Translations under genes and position numbers: made by a program
Part shown: piece after piece, positions 27,644 to 35,284 of the stretch
Layout of the letters: each line of letters opens with the position of its first letter
Position numbering within the stretch: the first letter of the stretch is position 1
Notes under the pieces: generated by a model
What the model was told of the DNA's origin: nothing
The model's database searches: none
The model's input: the letters and a program-made list of their open reading frames with translations, nothing else
DNA from: Mesorhizobium sp.
GTDB taxonomy: Bacteria > Pseudomonadota > Alphaproteobacteria > Rhizobiales > Rhizobiaceae
Assembly (NCBI RefSeq): GCF_017306585.1
Contig: NZ_JAFKIC010000123.1
Coordinates: 1 to 59,547, forward strand
DNA length: 59,547 bases
Direction: 5' to 3'

Positions 27644-27762
27644 TCAAGATGCCGCATTGCGCCAGAAGCCGGCAAATCGGGATGGCAGCCGTCCACCGCA
27701 ATCATGGTTAGCGACGAATGAACACCGCACCGCCATGAAGCCGGCACACGAAAACAGACGTT

Positions 27763-28812
27763 TCACAAACGGTTTCGAACAACCATGGTGACGACGAAGA
27801 AAGCTCCGAGCGAACTGGTGATGATGCCGATCGGCAGTTCCTGCGGCGGCAGCAGCGTCCGGGCCAGCAGGTCGCTTGCCAGCAGGAGCACCGCCCCGAA
27901 CAGCGCGCAGCTTGCGATCAGGCGCAGATGCAGCGGGCCGGCCAGCGGGCGCGACAGATGCGGGATCATCAGCCCGACGAAGCCGATGACACCGGCGACC
28001 GAGACAAGGATCGCGGTCGAGAAAGCGGCGACCAGGAACGTGATCCTGCGCATCCTGGCCACCGGCACGCCGAGGCTTTCGGCTGCACTTTCTCCGGCCA
28101 GGAAGGCATCCAGCCGGCGATGGTTCCACAGGCCGTAGGCAGCGATCGTGCCGGCGCCCACCGCGCCCAGCCACACATTGTCCCAACGCGCCAGTCCAAG
28201 CCCGCCCATGGTCCAGAACAGCACCGAATGGGCGGCGCGCTGGTCGCCGGCAAAGACGAGATAGTTGGTCAAGGCGGTGAACAGGAAGGAGACGGCGAGG
28301 CCTGCGAGGATCAGCCGCTCCGGCCCCTGCCCCCTGACCCGCGCGACCAGCAGCAGGACGATGCAGGCCGCCAGTATGCCGCCGGTGAAGGCCGCGACCG
28401 GCAAGGTCCAGATGCCGAAGCTGTCGCCGAAGACGGTGATGACGGAAACCGCCCCTGCGGCGGCCCCCGACGACAGGCCGAACAGGAAGGGATCGGCAAG
28501 GTCGTTGCGGGTCACCGTCTGCAGCAATGCGCCAACGATCCCCAGCCCGCCGCCGACACAGACCGCGAGCAGGGTGCGCGGCAGCCGCAGATCGACGACG
28601 ATCTTGCCGACCGGGCCCGACACCTGGTGTTCCGCCAACCCGACAGCGTGACCGAGGGCGGCCACGACATCCGTCAGCGGGATCAGTGTCGACCCGTAGG
28701 CGATCGACAGCAGCACCAAAGCGACGAGCGCCACCACGCCCGCCACCATGGCCGCCGCGAATGCCTGGTGCCCCGAAAGCGCGCCGGATTCATGTTTCGG
28801 GGCAAGATGCAT
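27763..28812 (-). CDS. FecCD/BtuC family ABC transporter permease
   Basis: A 349-residue permease with about ten transmembrane helices. The FecCD signatures are seen in DLRLPRTLLAVCVGGGLGIVG and GLMIPHLSRPLAGP. It forms the membrane channel for a cobalamin, corrinoid or metal-chelate importer together with the ATPase and binding protein upstream. Its ATG overlaps the stop of the binding-protein gene (TGATG). It is the last gene of the riboswitch-controlled operon. Confidence 0.93.
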   Translation of the reverse strand: MHLAPKHESGALSGHQAFAAAMVAGVVALVALVLLSIAYGSTLIPLTDVVAALGHAVGLAEHQVSGPVGKIVVDLRLPRTLLAVCVGGGLGIVGALLQTVTRNDLADPFLFGLSSGAAAGAVSVITVFGDSFGIWTLPVAAFTGGILAACIVLLLVARVRGQGPERLILAGLAVSFLFTALTNYLVFAGDQRAAHSVLFWTMGGLGLARWDNVWLGAVGAGTIAAYGLWNHRRLDAFLAGESAAESLGVPVARMRRITFLVAAFSTAILVSVAGVIGFVGLMIPHLSRPLAGPLHLRLIASCALFGAVLLLASDLLARTLLPPQELPIGIITSSLGAFFVVTMVVRNRL

Positions 28813-29759
28813 CAGAACGCTTCCGGATGCATCGCCTTGGCGATCTTGCCGATCGCCTCGATGTTGGCCGGGCCTGGCGTCAGCTCGGCATAGCGAAGGG
28901 CGACAAAACGTTCGTTCTTGACGGCATCGGTCTCCTTCATCGCCGGGTGCGCCTTGAGGAAATCGAGCAGTTTCTTGTAGCCGCCGCCATCCTGATAATC
29001 GAGCAGGATGAGGAATTGTGGATTGCGGGCAGCCACCGTCTCCCAGTCCGTATTGCCCCAGCTGGTGTCCATGTCGGCCATGATGTTCTCGCCGCCGGCG
29101 GCTGATATCATGGCGCTCGGGATAGCGAATTTTCCGGCGGTAAACGGCTTGTCCTCACCGGAATCGTACAGGAATACGCGCGTTCCCATGCGATCGCCGA
29201 TCTTGGCGGTGATGTCGGCGAGTTGCGCCTTCCAGCCGGCGACGAGTTTTTCCGCCTCTGTCTCCTTACCGAAGATCTTGCCCAGCTTTTCGACGTCGCC
29301 ATACAGCAGGTCCATGGAAGCCGCGGGGCGGTTCTTGTCGAGATGGACGCAGCTTTCGGTCAGCACCAGCGTCTTGATGCCGTGCGGGGCGAGCGTGTCG
29401 GGCGTCACGTCGCCGCCCGGCTTCATGCCATAGTACCAACCGGCGAAGAAGAAATCGGGCTCGACCGCGACAAGGTTCTCGATCGTCGGGTATTTCGGGG
29501 CGAGTTCCGGAATGGAGCCCTGTTCGGCCTTGAATTCTGGCCCAACCTTGTACCATCCGGTGATACCGGTCAGTCCGACGATGGAGGGCTGCAGTTTTAG
29601 CGCAAAAGCCATCTCGGCCATGTTGAGGTCATGGATGACCGCGCGCTTTGGCGGTGCATCGAAGGTCAGTGGTTTGCCGCAACTGTCGACGGTGACCGGG
29701 AAGGCGAAGGCCGTAGAGGCCAGCAGCGAGAAGACGAGCGACAAAGCGAGACGTTTCAC
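28812..29759 (-). CDS. FecB/BtuF family periplasmic substrate-binding protein
   Basis: A 315-residue binding protein with a Sec signal peptide (VKRLALSLVFSLLASTAFAF). The fold signatures are PKRAVIHDLNMAEMAFAL and NLVAVEPDFFFAG in lobe 1 and NPQFLILLDYQDGGG in lobe 2. The ligand is not evident from sequence; cobalamin-riboswitch control points to corrinoids or cobalt/metal chelates. The start is the GTG at 29757-29759: AAGGAG lies eight bases before it and the signal peptide starts exactly there, while no in-frame ATG fits. Confidence 0.92.
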   Translation of the reverse strand: MKRLALSLVFSLLASTAFAFPVTVDSCGKPLTFDAPPKRAVIHDLNMAEMAFALKLQPSIVGLTGITGWYKVGPEFKAEQGSIPELAPKYPTIENLVAVEPDFFFAGWYYGMKPGGDVTPDTLAPHGIKTLVLTESCVHLDKNRPAASMDLLYGDVEKLGKIFGKETEAEKLVAGWKAQLADITAKIGDRMGTRVFLYDSGEDKPFTAGKFAIPSAMISAAGGENIMADMDTSWGNTDWETVAARNPQFLILLDYQDGGGYKKLLDFLKAHPAMKETDAVKNERFVALRYAELTPGPANIEAIGKIAKAMHPEAF

Positions 29760-29805
29760 GGATTTTGCTCCTTGGTTGAACAGTGTTGATTGGGGGAAGT
29801 GTCGG

Positions 29806-30594
29806 TCAGCCTGGCGGCGCTGCTCGGTTCGGAACATCGAACACCGTCAGTTCGCGGTTTTCCGTGGGGTGGCGCAGGCGAAAGACGTCGACGCCGAAGA
29901 TCTCCCGGATGAGTTGCTGGGTGAGCGCCTCGCGCGGCGACGCCAGCGCATGCAGCCGGGCCTCGTTCATCACCGCGACCCGGGTGGCGAAAGGCGCCAC
30001 GAGAGCCAGATCGTGCAGCACCGCGATCACCGTCATGCCGAAACCGGCCACGAGTTCGAGCAGTTCGCCGCGGGCACGGGGATCGAGATGGTTGGTCGGC
30101 TCGTCGAGGAACAGCACTTTCGGCTCCTGGGCGATGGCGCGGGCCAGTTGCGCCCGCTGGCGCTCACCACCCGACAGCGAGCCGATGGTGCGGCCAAGCA
30201 ACGGCAACAGGCCCGTCTGTCGCAGCGCGTCGACGACGATGTCGCGGTCCTCGTTGCGACGCCTGCGGCCGGCATGGGGTACGCGGCCGAGCTCGACATA
30301 GTCGATCACCGCCAGGCGCGCATCGGGCTGGTCGGTCTGGCCCACGACGGCGATATGCAGGGCGCGCTCGGTGGCCGAAATCCTGTCCAGGCGGCGCCCG
30401 CCGAGCTTCACCTCTCCGGAGCTTGGGCTGAGCATTCCGGACAGCATGCGCAGCAACGTGGTCTTGCCGGCGCCATTGGGACCAATGATGGCGAGGCGAT
30501 CGCCCGCCGCCACCGACAGGCTGACCGAATGCACCAGATCGCGGCCATTCGCCGTCGCGCCGAGGTCGCGCGCTTCGAGAAGCGGCACGGTCAT
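29806..30594 (-). CDS. FecE/BtuD family ABC transporter ATPase
   Basis: A 262-residue ABC ATPase with Walker A GPNGAGKTT (about residues 39-47), signature SLSGGERQR, Walker B VLFLDEPTNHLD and switch histidine (VLHDLAL). It energises the importer formed with the FecB- and FecCD-like proteins. Its ATG overlaps the DUF1636 stop (ATGA), and the binding-protein gene follows 46 bases later. Confidence 0.95.
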   Translation of the reverse strand: MTVPLLEARDLGATANGRDLVHSVSLSVAAGDRLAIIGPNGAGKTTLLRMLSGMLSPSSGEVKLGGRRLDRISATERALHIAVVGQTDQPDARLAVIDYVELGRVPHAGRRRRNEDRDIVVDALRQTGLLPLLGRTIGSLSGGERQRAQLARAIAQEPKVLFLDEPTNHLDPRARGELLELVAGFGMTVIAVLHDLALVAPFATRVAVMNEARLHALASPREALTQQLIREIFGVDVFRLRHPTENRELTVFDVPNRAAPPG

Positions 30595-31058
30595 CGGGGT
30601 TCACCCGCAATCGCGCCCGGGATGCGGGCCAGCGTCTTGCCGGCCAGTCTGGGCGGACGTTGTCCGGAACTACACCATCCGTCCGGGAGCGAGGCGTAGA
30701 GGCTGGCAAACCGCACGAGGTCGCCGGCGTCGGCCTCGGCGTCGATGGAGCCGAAGAGATAGGCGGCCTTGCCCGGCGCCTGGAAGGCCACAGTCAGCGG
30801 CCGGGAGCAACCCGCCATGCAAGCGACACCCTCGACAGCAAAGCCATTCGCAACGTCGGGCTCGTGGTGGGCCGCGAGCCGGGAGCGCAAGTCGATGCAC
30901 AAGGCTTCACCGGACCTCACCCCCGTCGGGACGTCGCGGCAAAGCGTGCACACGATAATGCGGTGAATACGATCGATGGCGCCGTCCAACTTTCCGTCAC
31001 TTTCCAAAACTGTCGACGGAAGGATTTTGGCGGGCCGGCCGACAAGACCGGAGGCCAC
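30591..31058 (-). CDS. DUF1636 predicted metal-binding protein
   Basis: A 155-residue cytosolic protein. The conserved part begins at RIIVCTLCRDVPTG and contains CxxC (CTLC) and CxxxC (CMAGC) pairs suited to bind a metal or small cluster; the C-terminal half has FGSIDAEADAGDLVRFASLY. The start is assigned to the GTG at 31056-31058, preceded almost directly by GGGAGGAG, the only strong ribosome site between the riboswitch and the conserved domain. Being first in the operon suggests a role in handling the imported metal or cofactor. TTG starts at 31007 or 30989 are alternatives. Confidence 0.85.
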   Translation of the reverse strand: MASGLVGRPAKILPSTVLESDGKLDGAIDRIHRIIVCTLCRDVPTGVRSGEALCIDLRSRLAAHHEPDVANGFAVEGVACMAGCSRPLTVAFQAPGKAAYLFGSIDAEADAGDLVRFASLYASLPDGWCSSGQRPPRLAGKTLARIPGAIAGEPR

Positions 31059-31094
31059 GTCTCCTCCCGGCACACCCCGTCCGGTCAACTCATG

Positions 31095-31290
31095 CGGATG
31101 GCAGGTCTCCTGGCTCGCGGGTCTCGGCTCAATCCTGCCTTCCCAGCCTTGCCGGCCAGTGGCATTGCGGATCTTGCTCACCGCTTACAGTTGCGGGGGC
31201 AGCCACGGCCTCGACCCCTCTTGAGGGTGTTACCGTGTTCCCTTTTCACCCCTCGCCTTTCGGCACGGGGACCATCTTTGGCAGCAACCT
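31095..31290 (-). promoter_or_regulatory. cobalamin (B12) riboswitch
   Basis: Read on the minus strand, the leader has the conserved parts in order: GGTGAAAAGGGAACACGGT near the start, GCCCCCGCAACTGTAAGC, the B12-box-type core GCCACTGG, GCTGGGAAGGC, and the closing segment GCGAGCCAGGAGACCTGCC. It ends about 30 bases before the ribosome site of the DUF1636 gene. In this class, adenosylcobalamin binding turns down expression, so the operon should be induced when B12 is scarce. Exact ends are approximate. Confidence 0.95.
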
Positions 31291-31392
31291 AGTTTGTCCC
31301 CGCCAAAGTCGCAACGGCCTTGCACGTGAACCCGTCGTAGCGCGAAGCTGTCCAACGACCTGACCAGGATAGAGCACCTTTGTTCGCATCGT

Positions 31393-31410
31393 TTTATGTG
31401 ATAACATTAC
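31393..31410. promoter_or_regulatory. Zur-box-like site upstream of the riboswitch
   Basis: TTTATGTGATAACATTAC agrees at 15 of 18 positions with the alphaproteobacterial Zur box as I recall it, GTAATGTAATAACATTAC; the right half is perfect. It lies about 100 bases upstream of the riboswitch, where the promoter should be. If real, zinc status would also control the operon. The consensus is from memory. Confidence 0.5.
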
Positions 31411-31670
31411 ATACAACGGCTCAGCGCCTAGCTGTCAATCCCTCCCTGGCCCAACTCACCAAACCATCGGAAAATTTTCGAAAAGCCTCCGGGATTTCTA
31501 AGGCGCAATAAGAACGGACGAGTTTTTCAAGCCGGCATAAATGTTTAGCCGAGCATGCGAACACGCGCGGACATATCCGCGCCGTCGCGGATCGATTGCG
31601 CCATGCGCAACTTCGATCAAACTGACTGTCGGCGCGGCCGCTAGGGTGAGCCGGCCAAATGCGAGGAACC
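31411..31670. other. non-coding part of the divergent region before the araC gene
   Basis: Between the Zur-like site and the araC gene I see no credible gene; a minus-strand open frame across 31421-31798 is low-quality and runs antisense into araC. The region probably carries the araC promoter, but no clear boxes or RNA motifs were identified. Confidence 0.5.
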
Positions 31671-32504
31671 ATGAACCCGGCCGAGAAAGCGCTCTGGTTT
31701 GTCGAAAGCCATCTGCCCGAAGCCATCAGCCTCGACGATGTTGCGGCAAGCAGCGGCGTGTCGCGCTTCCATGTGACGCGCGCCTTCGGGGCCGCCACCG
31801 GGCGCTCGGTGATGGGTTACATGCGCGCCCGCCGGCTGACCGAGGCGGCACGCCGTCTGGCCGGCGGGGCGCCCGACATACTCCGCGTCGCTCTCGACGC
31901 CGGTTATAACTCGCATGAGGCATTCACCCGCGCCTTCCGCGACCAGTTCGGCACCACGCCGGAGCTGGTGCGTGCGCAGGGTTCTACCAAGACCCTGGAT
32001 CTCGTGGAGCCGATCCTCATGGAGCAATCCCTTCTCGCCCATCTCGAACCGCCGCGCTTCGAGATCAGCCGGCCATTGCTGATCGCGGGCCTTGGCGAGC
32101 GCTACAGCTGCGAAACCAGCGCCGCCATTCCCATGCAGTGGCAACGCTTCGGTCCCTATATCGGCAACATCCCGGGTGAGACCGGCGACGTCGCTTACGG
32201 GGTCTGCGTCAATGGCGATGATGCCGGCAATTTCGATTACATCGCCGGCGTCGAGGTGTCGGACTTTTCCGACCTTCCCAGAGAATTCGCGCGCGTGCGG
32301 GTGCCTGCCAGGAAATTTGCGGTCTTCGCCCATCGCGAGCACATCTCGACGATCCGCCGCACGGTCAACACGATCTGGAACAGATGGCTGCCGGCCTCCG
32401 GGCACGAAATATCAGATGCTCCTGATTTCGAACGCTATGGTCCCGATTTCGATCCGCGCACCGGTAATGGCGGGCTGGAGATCTGGATACCGGTCAAGTC
32501 ATAA
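31671..32504 (+). CDS. AraC family regulator with GyrI-like effector domain
   Basis: A 277-residue regulator. Residues 1-110 are an AraC double helix-turn-helix (ISLDDVAASSGVSRFHVTRAF and LRVALDAGYNSHEAFTRAF). Residues about 125-277 form a GyrI-like (Rob/BmrR-type) ligand-binding domain (PRFEISRPLLIAGLGERY to GGLEIWIPVKS). Such proteins sense small molecules, often drugs, and activate detoxification genes; targets are unknown here. The ATG at 31671 follows AGGA at good spacing, better than the ATG at 31659. Confidence 0.9.
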   Translation: MNPAEKALWFVESHLPEAISLDDVAASSGVSRFHVTRAFGAATGRSVMGYMRARRLTEAARRLAGGAPDILRVALDAGYNSHEAFTRAFRDQFGTTPELVRAQGSTKTLDLVEPILMEQSLLAHLEPPRFEISRPLLIAGLGERYSCETSAAIPMQWQRFGPYIGNIPGETGDVAYGVCVNGDDAGNFDYIAGVEVSDFSDLPREFARVRVPARKFAVFAHREHISTIRRTVNTIWNRWLPASGHEISDAPDFERYGPDFDPRTGNGGLEIWIPVKS

Positions 32505-32554
32505 GCCTCAGAAAGACCGTGCTCCGACGTGCCGGCCGAAGCACGGCCCGCCTC

Positions 32555-32869
32555 CTACTCTACGGTGAGAGCGACTTCATAGAGGCCGGGATGGGCTTGT
32601 CCCAGGGCCTTGTTGCGCTCGAGAAAACCGCTGCTCAGCAGATGCTCGAAGACACGTCGCATGGCCGCCTGATCCCGCGCCTGCGCGTAGTTGACTACGC
32701 GCGTGCCGTCGAGGCTCCGGTGCAGGCTGGCCGACATCCAGCCGGGAATGTCGCGGCAACTCATCGCCGCCTCCCGCAGCAGCCCAATCAGCGCCTGCTG
32801 GCCGCCCTCTGGCACGTCGAAGACATTGATCTGGGTGATGACGCCGGTGTCGGCGCGAATGATGGGCAT
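32555..32869 (-). CDS. antibiotic biosynthesis monooxygenase (ABM) domain protein
   Basis: A 104-residue dimeric ferredoxin-like-fold protein: TQINVFDVPEGGQQALIGLL, then a strand region around SASLHRSLDGTRVVNYAQARD. ABM-domain proteins include small oxygenases and heme-degrading enzymes; many have no known role. AAGGAG lies before the ATG at 32869. It is convergent with the AraC gene across a short hairpin (CCGTGCT/AGCACGG at 32517-32546). Confidence 0.85.
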   Translation of the reverse strand: MPIIRADTGVITQINVFDVPEGGQQALIGLLREAAMSCRDIPGWMSASLHRSLDGTRVVNYAQARDQAAMRRVFEHLLSSGFLERNKALGQAHPGLYEVALTVE

Positions 32870-33114
32870 TTTCTTCTCCTTCGTTGGCGCCTGGCAAACG
32901 AAGGAACGCAAAATCCGCGAAAACCCCGCGCGCCAAGCCGGGCGTAAAAGCACGCCCTGGGCTTGCCGAGGGTTCCCATACCGAATGGGAACGGAGCTTC
33001 CAGTTGGCGGAAGGGAGCGGGCTTACCGTTTGCCACTCCAGGGTCCTTTTCGACCAGCAGTTCATAGCACCGGCGCCAGCCGCCAACAACCACGCTCGTT
33101 CGACACGGGATCAG

Positions 33115-34065
33115 CTAGAGGTCGAGATCCCAGGTCTGGCCTACCAGATCCTTGCCGAAGGAATGATGAGCCTCTTCCTCGATCAATTTGAAGCCGGCGG
33201 CCTGGTAGATATGGCGGGCGGCGGTGAGGATGTCGTTGGTCCACAAGGTCAGCGTCTTGTACCCCCTGGCGCGGGCAAAGCCGATGCATTCCTCGACCAG
33301 CCGCTTGCCGATGCCGAGGCCGCGTGCGGAAGGCTCGACATAGAGGAGGCGAAGCTTCGCCACCTGATCCGACTTGCGCACGATGAAGACCGAGCCGACG
33401 ACCTCGCCTTCCCTCTCGGCGATCCAGCTGCGCTCCCATTTCGGGTCGAAGGATTTCACGAAGGCCGAAAGGATCTCGGCGACCAGCGCCTCATAGGTCT
33501 CGTCCCAGCCATAATCCTGGGCGTAGAGCATGCCTTGCCGGCGGATGATCCAGCCGATGTCGCCGACCTGCAGCGGCCGCAACAGATAGGGGACTTTCGG
33601 CTCCGCGCTTTCCCCCAGCAGTCCCTGGACGGTCCGCATGGATTTCACCAGCCGGTGCTGCTCCGACGCCGGCAGTCGGCTAAGCAAGGCGGCGACCTGG
33701 TTGTGCGAATCCTTGTTCAGCGGCGCAAAGGCCTCCCTGCCCGCTTTCGTCAGCGCGATCGACGACTGACGCGCATCCGAAGCCAGCGTTGACCTCGAGA
33801 TGAGATGACGGCGCTCGAACTTCTTCAGCAGACGGCTGACATAGCCCGCGTCGAGGCCGAGATCGCGGCCAAGGTCGGTCGCGGTCAGGTCGTCACGGTG
33901 CGCCAGTTCGTAAAGCACCCGCGCCTCGGTCAGTGAGAAAGCGCTTTTCAGCAACCCTTCGTCGAGCAGTCCGATCTGGCGCGTATAGAAGCGGTTGAAG
34001 GCCCGCACCGCATCGATCAGGTCCTTGCCGGGCGCTTCCCTGTCGGGTTGATGGTGAATGGTCAT
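33115..34065 (-). CDS. MarR-GNAT fusion: winged-helix regulator with acetyltransferase domain
   Basis: A 316-residue two-domain protein. Residues about 15-155 are a MarR winged helix (LTATDLGRDLGLDAGYVSRLL, wing SDARQSSIALTKAG). Residues about 160-316 are a GNAT acetyltransferase with the acetyl-CoA loop VEPSARGLGIGKRLVEECI and LTLWTNDILTAARHIYQAAGF. Such fusions are common in Rhizobiales; the acetyl acceptor is unknown. An AGGAGA precedes the ATG, and a palindrome lies 35 bases upstream, suggesting autoregulation. Confidence 0.93.
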   Translation of the reverse strand: MTIHHQPDREAPGKDLIDAVRAFNRFYTRQIGLLDEGLLKSAFSLTEARVLYELAHRDDLTATDLGRDLGLDAGYVSRLLKKFERRHLISRSTLASDARQSSIALTKAGREAFAPLNKDSHNQVAALLSRLPASEQHRLVKSMRTVQGLLGESAEPKVPYLLRPLQVGDIGWIIRRQGMLYAQDYGWDETYEALVAEILSAFVKSFDPKWERSWIAEREGEVVGSVFIVRKSDQVAKLRLLYVEPSARGLGIGKRLVEECIGFARARGYKTLTLWTNDILTAARHIYQAAGFKLIEEEAHHSFGKDLVGQTWDLDL

Positions 34066-34099
34066 GGTTCGTCTCCTGTGAACACAGGATCAACCATTA

Positions 34100-34116
34100 A
34101 CTTGACTTAGTCAACT
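34100..34116. promoter_or_regulatory. probable operator of the MarR-GNAT gene
   Basis: TTGAC-TTA-GTCAA is a perfect dyad (34102-34114) extended by A/T at the outer positions. It sits 35 bases before the MarR-GNAT start, in the spacer after the PLP-enzyme operon, and contains a TTGACT that could serve as a -35 box. Confidence 0.65.
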
Positions 34117-34138
34117 ATTTTGGAGCCAAGCTCGGAGC

Positions 34139-35284
34139 TCACGCCATTGGCAATACCGGCCAGCGATCGACAATCCTGCCGCCTGAAAGCACGACGATCG
34201 GCCCGAACTGTTGCAGCACCGCCTCGCTCTGCGTCGGCCGCAGGAACGCGTAATCGCTAGGCTTTGCCATGGTGTCGGCGGGCAGGCCCATGAATTGCTG
34301 GTTGGAGGAGAGGCCGAGCAGACCGTTCGTGCTCATGCCCTCGGGGAACACCGGTTCAGCCATCCATTTGCCGCCATAGAGGTAGCAGCCCTTGCGCGGA
34401 AACCGGCCGAGCGCCTGCAGCATGCGGGACACCGCCGGCGGGCCGGGCAGCATCGGCTCGACCACTTTCAGGATCGGCGTGGCGATGAAGGAGGCCGGCT
34501 GGAACCCATCCAGGCCCGGCGTGTCGAAATCGCCGGGCAGCACGAAGGCCGAACCCATGGAGACTTCATTGGCAATCCCGCCATGATGAAGCAGCGCCGT
34601 CTTGCTGCCGCCGATGTTGAGGATGTGCCGCTGGCCGGCGCCGAGACACGCAACGAAAGCCGCGGCACGCTCCGAGGCTTGCGCCAGCGCCCTCGCCGGC
34701 CCGCCGAACAGGCCTGGAATATGCGGTGCGTGCGCCTCATAGGCCATGACGCCCTCGCAGCGAAGGCCCTTGTAGTCCGACAGCGTCTTCAACGCCTGCG
34801 ACAAGGCCTCCGGTTCCGCGAACCCGCCACGGTGCAGCCCGACATCGATCTCGAAGGCGATGCGCAGTTCGATCCCCAGTTCCGCCGCGAGCGCGCCATA
34901 TTCCGCCAGCCTTTCCTGGCTGTCGATCAGCCAGCAAACGCGTTTCCAATCGGTGGCGCCCTGCGCAAGCACGGCCCTTGCCGCCTGCACCGGCATCGGC
35001 TTGCCGTAGAGGAAATCGGCACTTGGAAACGCGTTCAGCACCGCCGCGCTGATCGGCGGATGGAAAGTCATGAAACGATGGGCTGCGAGTGCCTTGGCGA
35101 TATGGGCGAGCAACGGCAGGCAGGCGAGCGACTTGTCGACCAGCCGCACGGCAAGGCCGGGATCGAGCCTTTCCTTCACCAGGGCGATGTTGCGGTCCAG
35201 CCGGTCGCGGTCGAGCAGCAGGCACGGCTGGAATATGCCGGCTTGCCTCAGCGCATCCGAAAGACCCGCGAAATAGGTGCTCAT
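34139..35284 (-). CDS. alanine racemase-fold PLP enzyme (D-threonine aldolase/DSD1-like)
   Basis: A 381-residue fold-type III PLP protein. The cofactor lysine is in VRLVDKSLACLPLL (about residue 51), with barrel motifs IDVGLHRGGF and NIGGSKTALLHHGG. In D-threonine aldolase and D-serine dehydratase the C-terminal domain carries a metal-binding EEH-like motif; here that place reads PTQSEAVLQQFG, without the histidine. The substrate may therefore differ from D-threonine or D-serine. Last gene of an operon after an MFS transporter and a sugar-lactone oxidase; its start overlaps the oxidase stop (ATGA). Confidence 0.85.
   Translation of the reverse strand: MSTYFAGLSDALRQAGIFQPCLLLDRDRLDRNIALVKERLDPGLAVRLVDKSLACLPLLAHIAKALAAHRFMTFHPPISAAVLNAFPSADFLYGKPMPVQAARAVLAQGATDWKRVCWLIDSQERLAEYGALAAELGIELRIAFEIDVGLHRGGFAEPEALSQALKTLSDYKGLRCEGVMAYEAHAPHIPGLFGGPARALAQASERAAAFVACLGAGQRHILNIGGSKTALLHHGGIANEVSMGSAFVLPGDFDTPGLDGFQPASFIATPILKVVEPMLPGPPAVSRMLQALGRFPRKGCYLYGGKWMAEPVFPEGMSTNGLLGLSSNQQFMGLPADTMAKPSDYAFLRPTQSEAVLQQFGPIVVLSGGRIVDRWPVLPMA

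Noticed and set aside
31141-31181. ATG inside the riboswitch as the DUF1636 start
   Set aside because: It lies within the conserved riboswitch core, and a GTG with GGGAGGAG directly upstream occurs after the riboswitch.
31421-31798. Minus-strand open frame over the region before araC
   Set aside because: Partly antisense to the araC HTH region, no ribosome site, no recognisable sequence.
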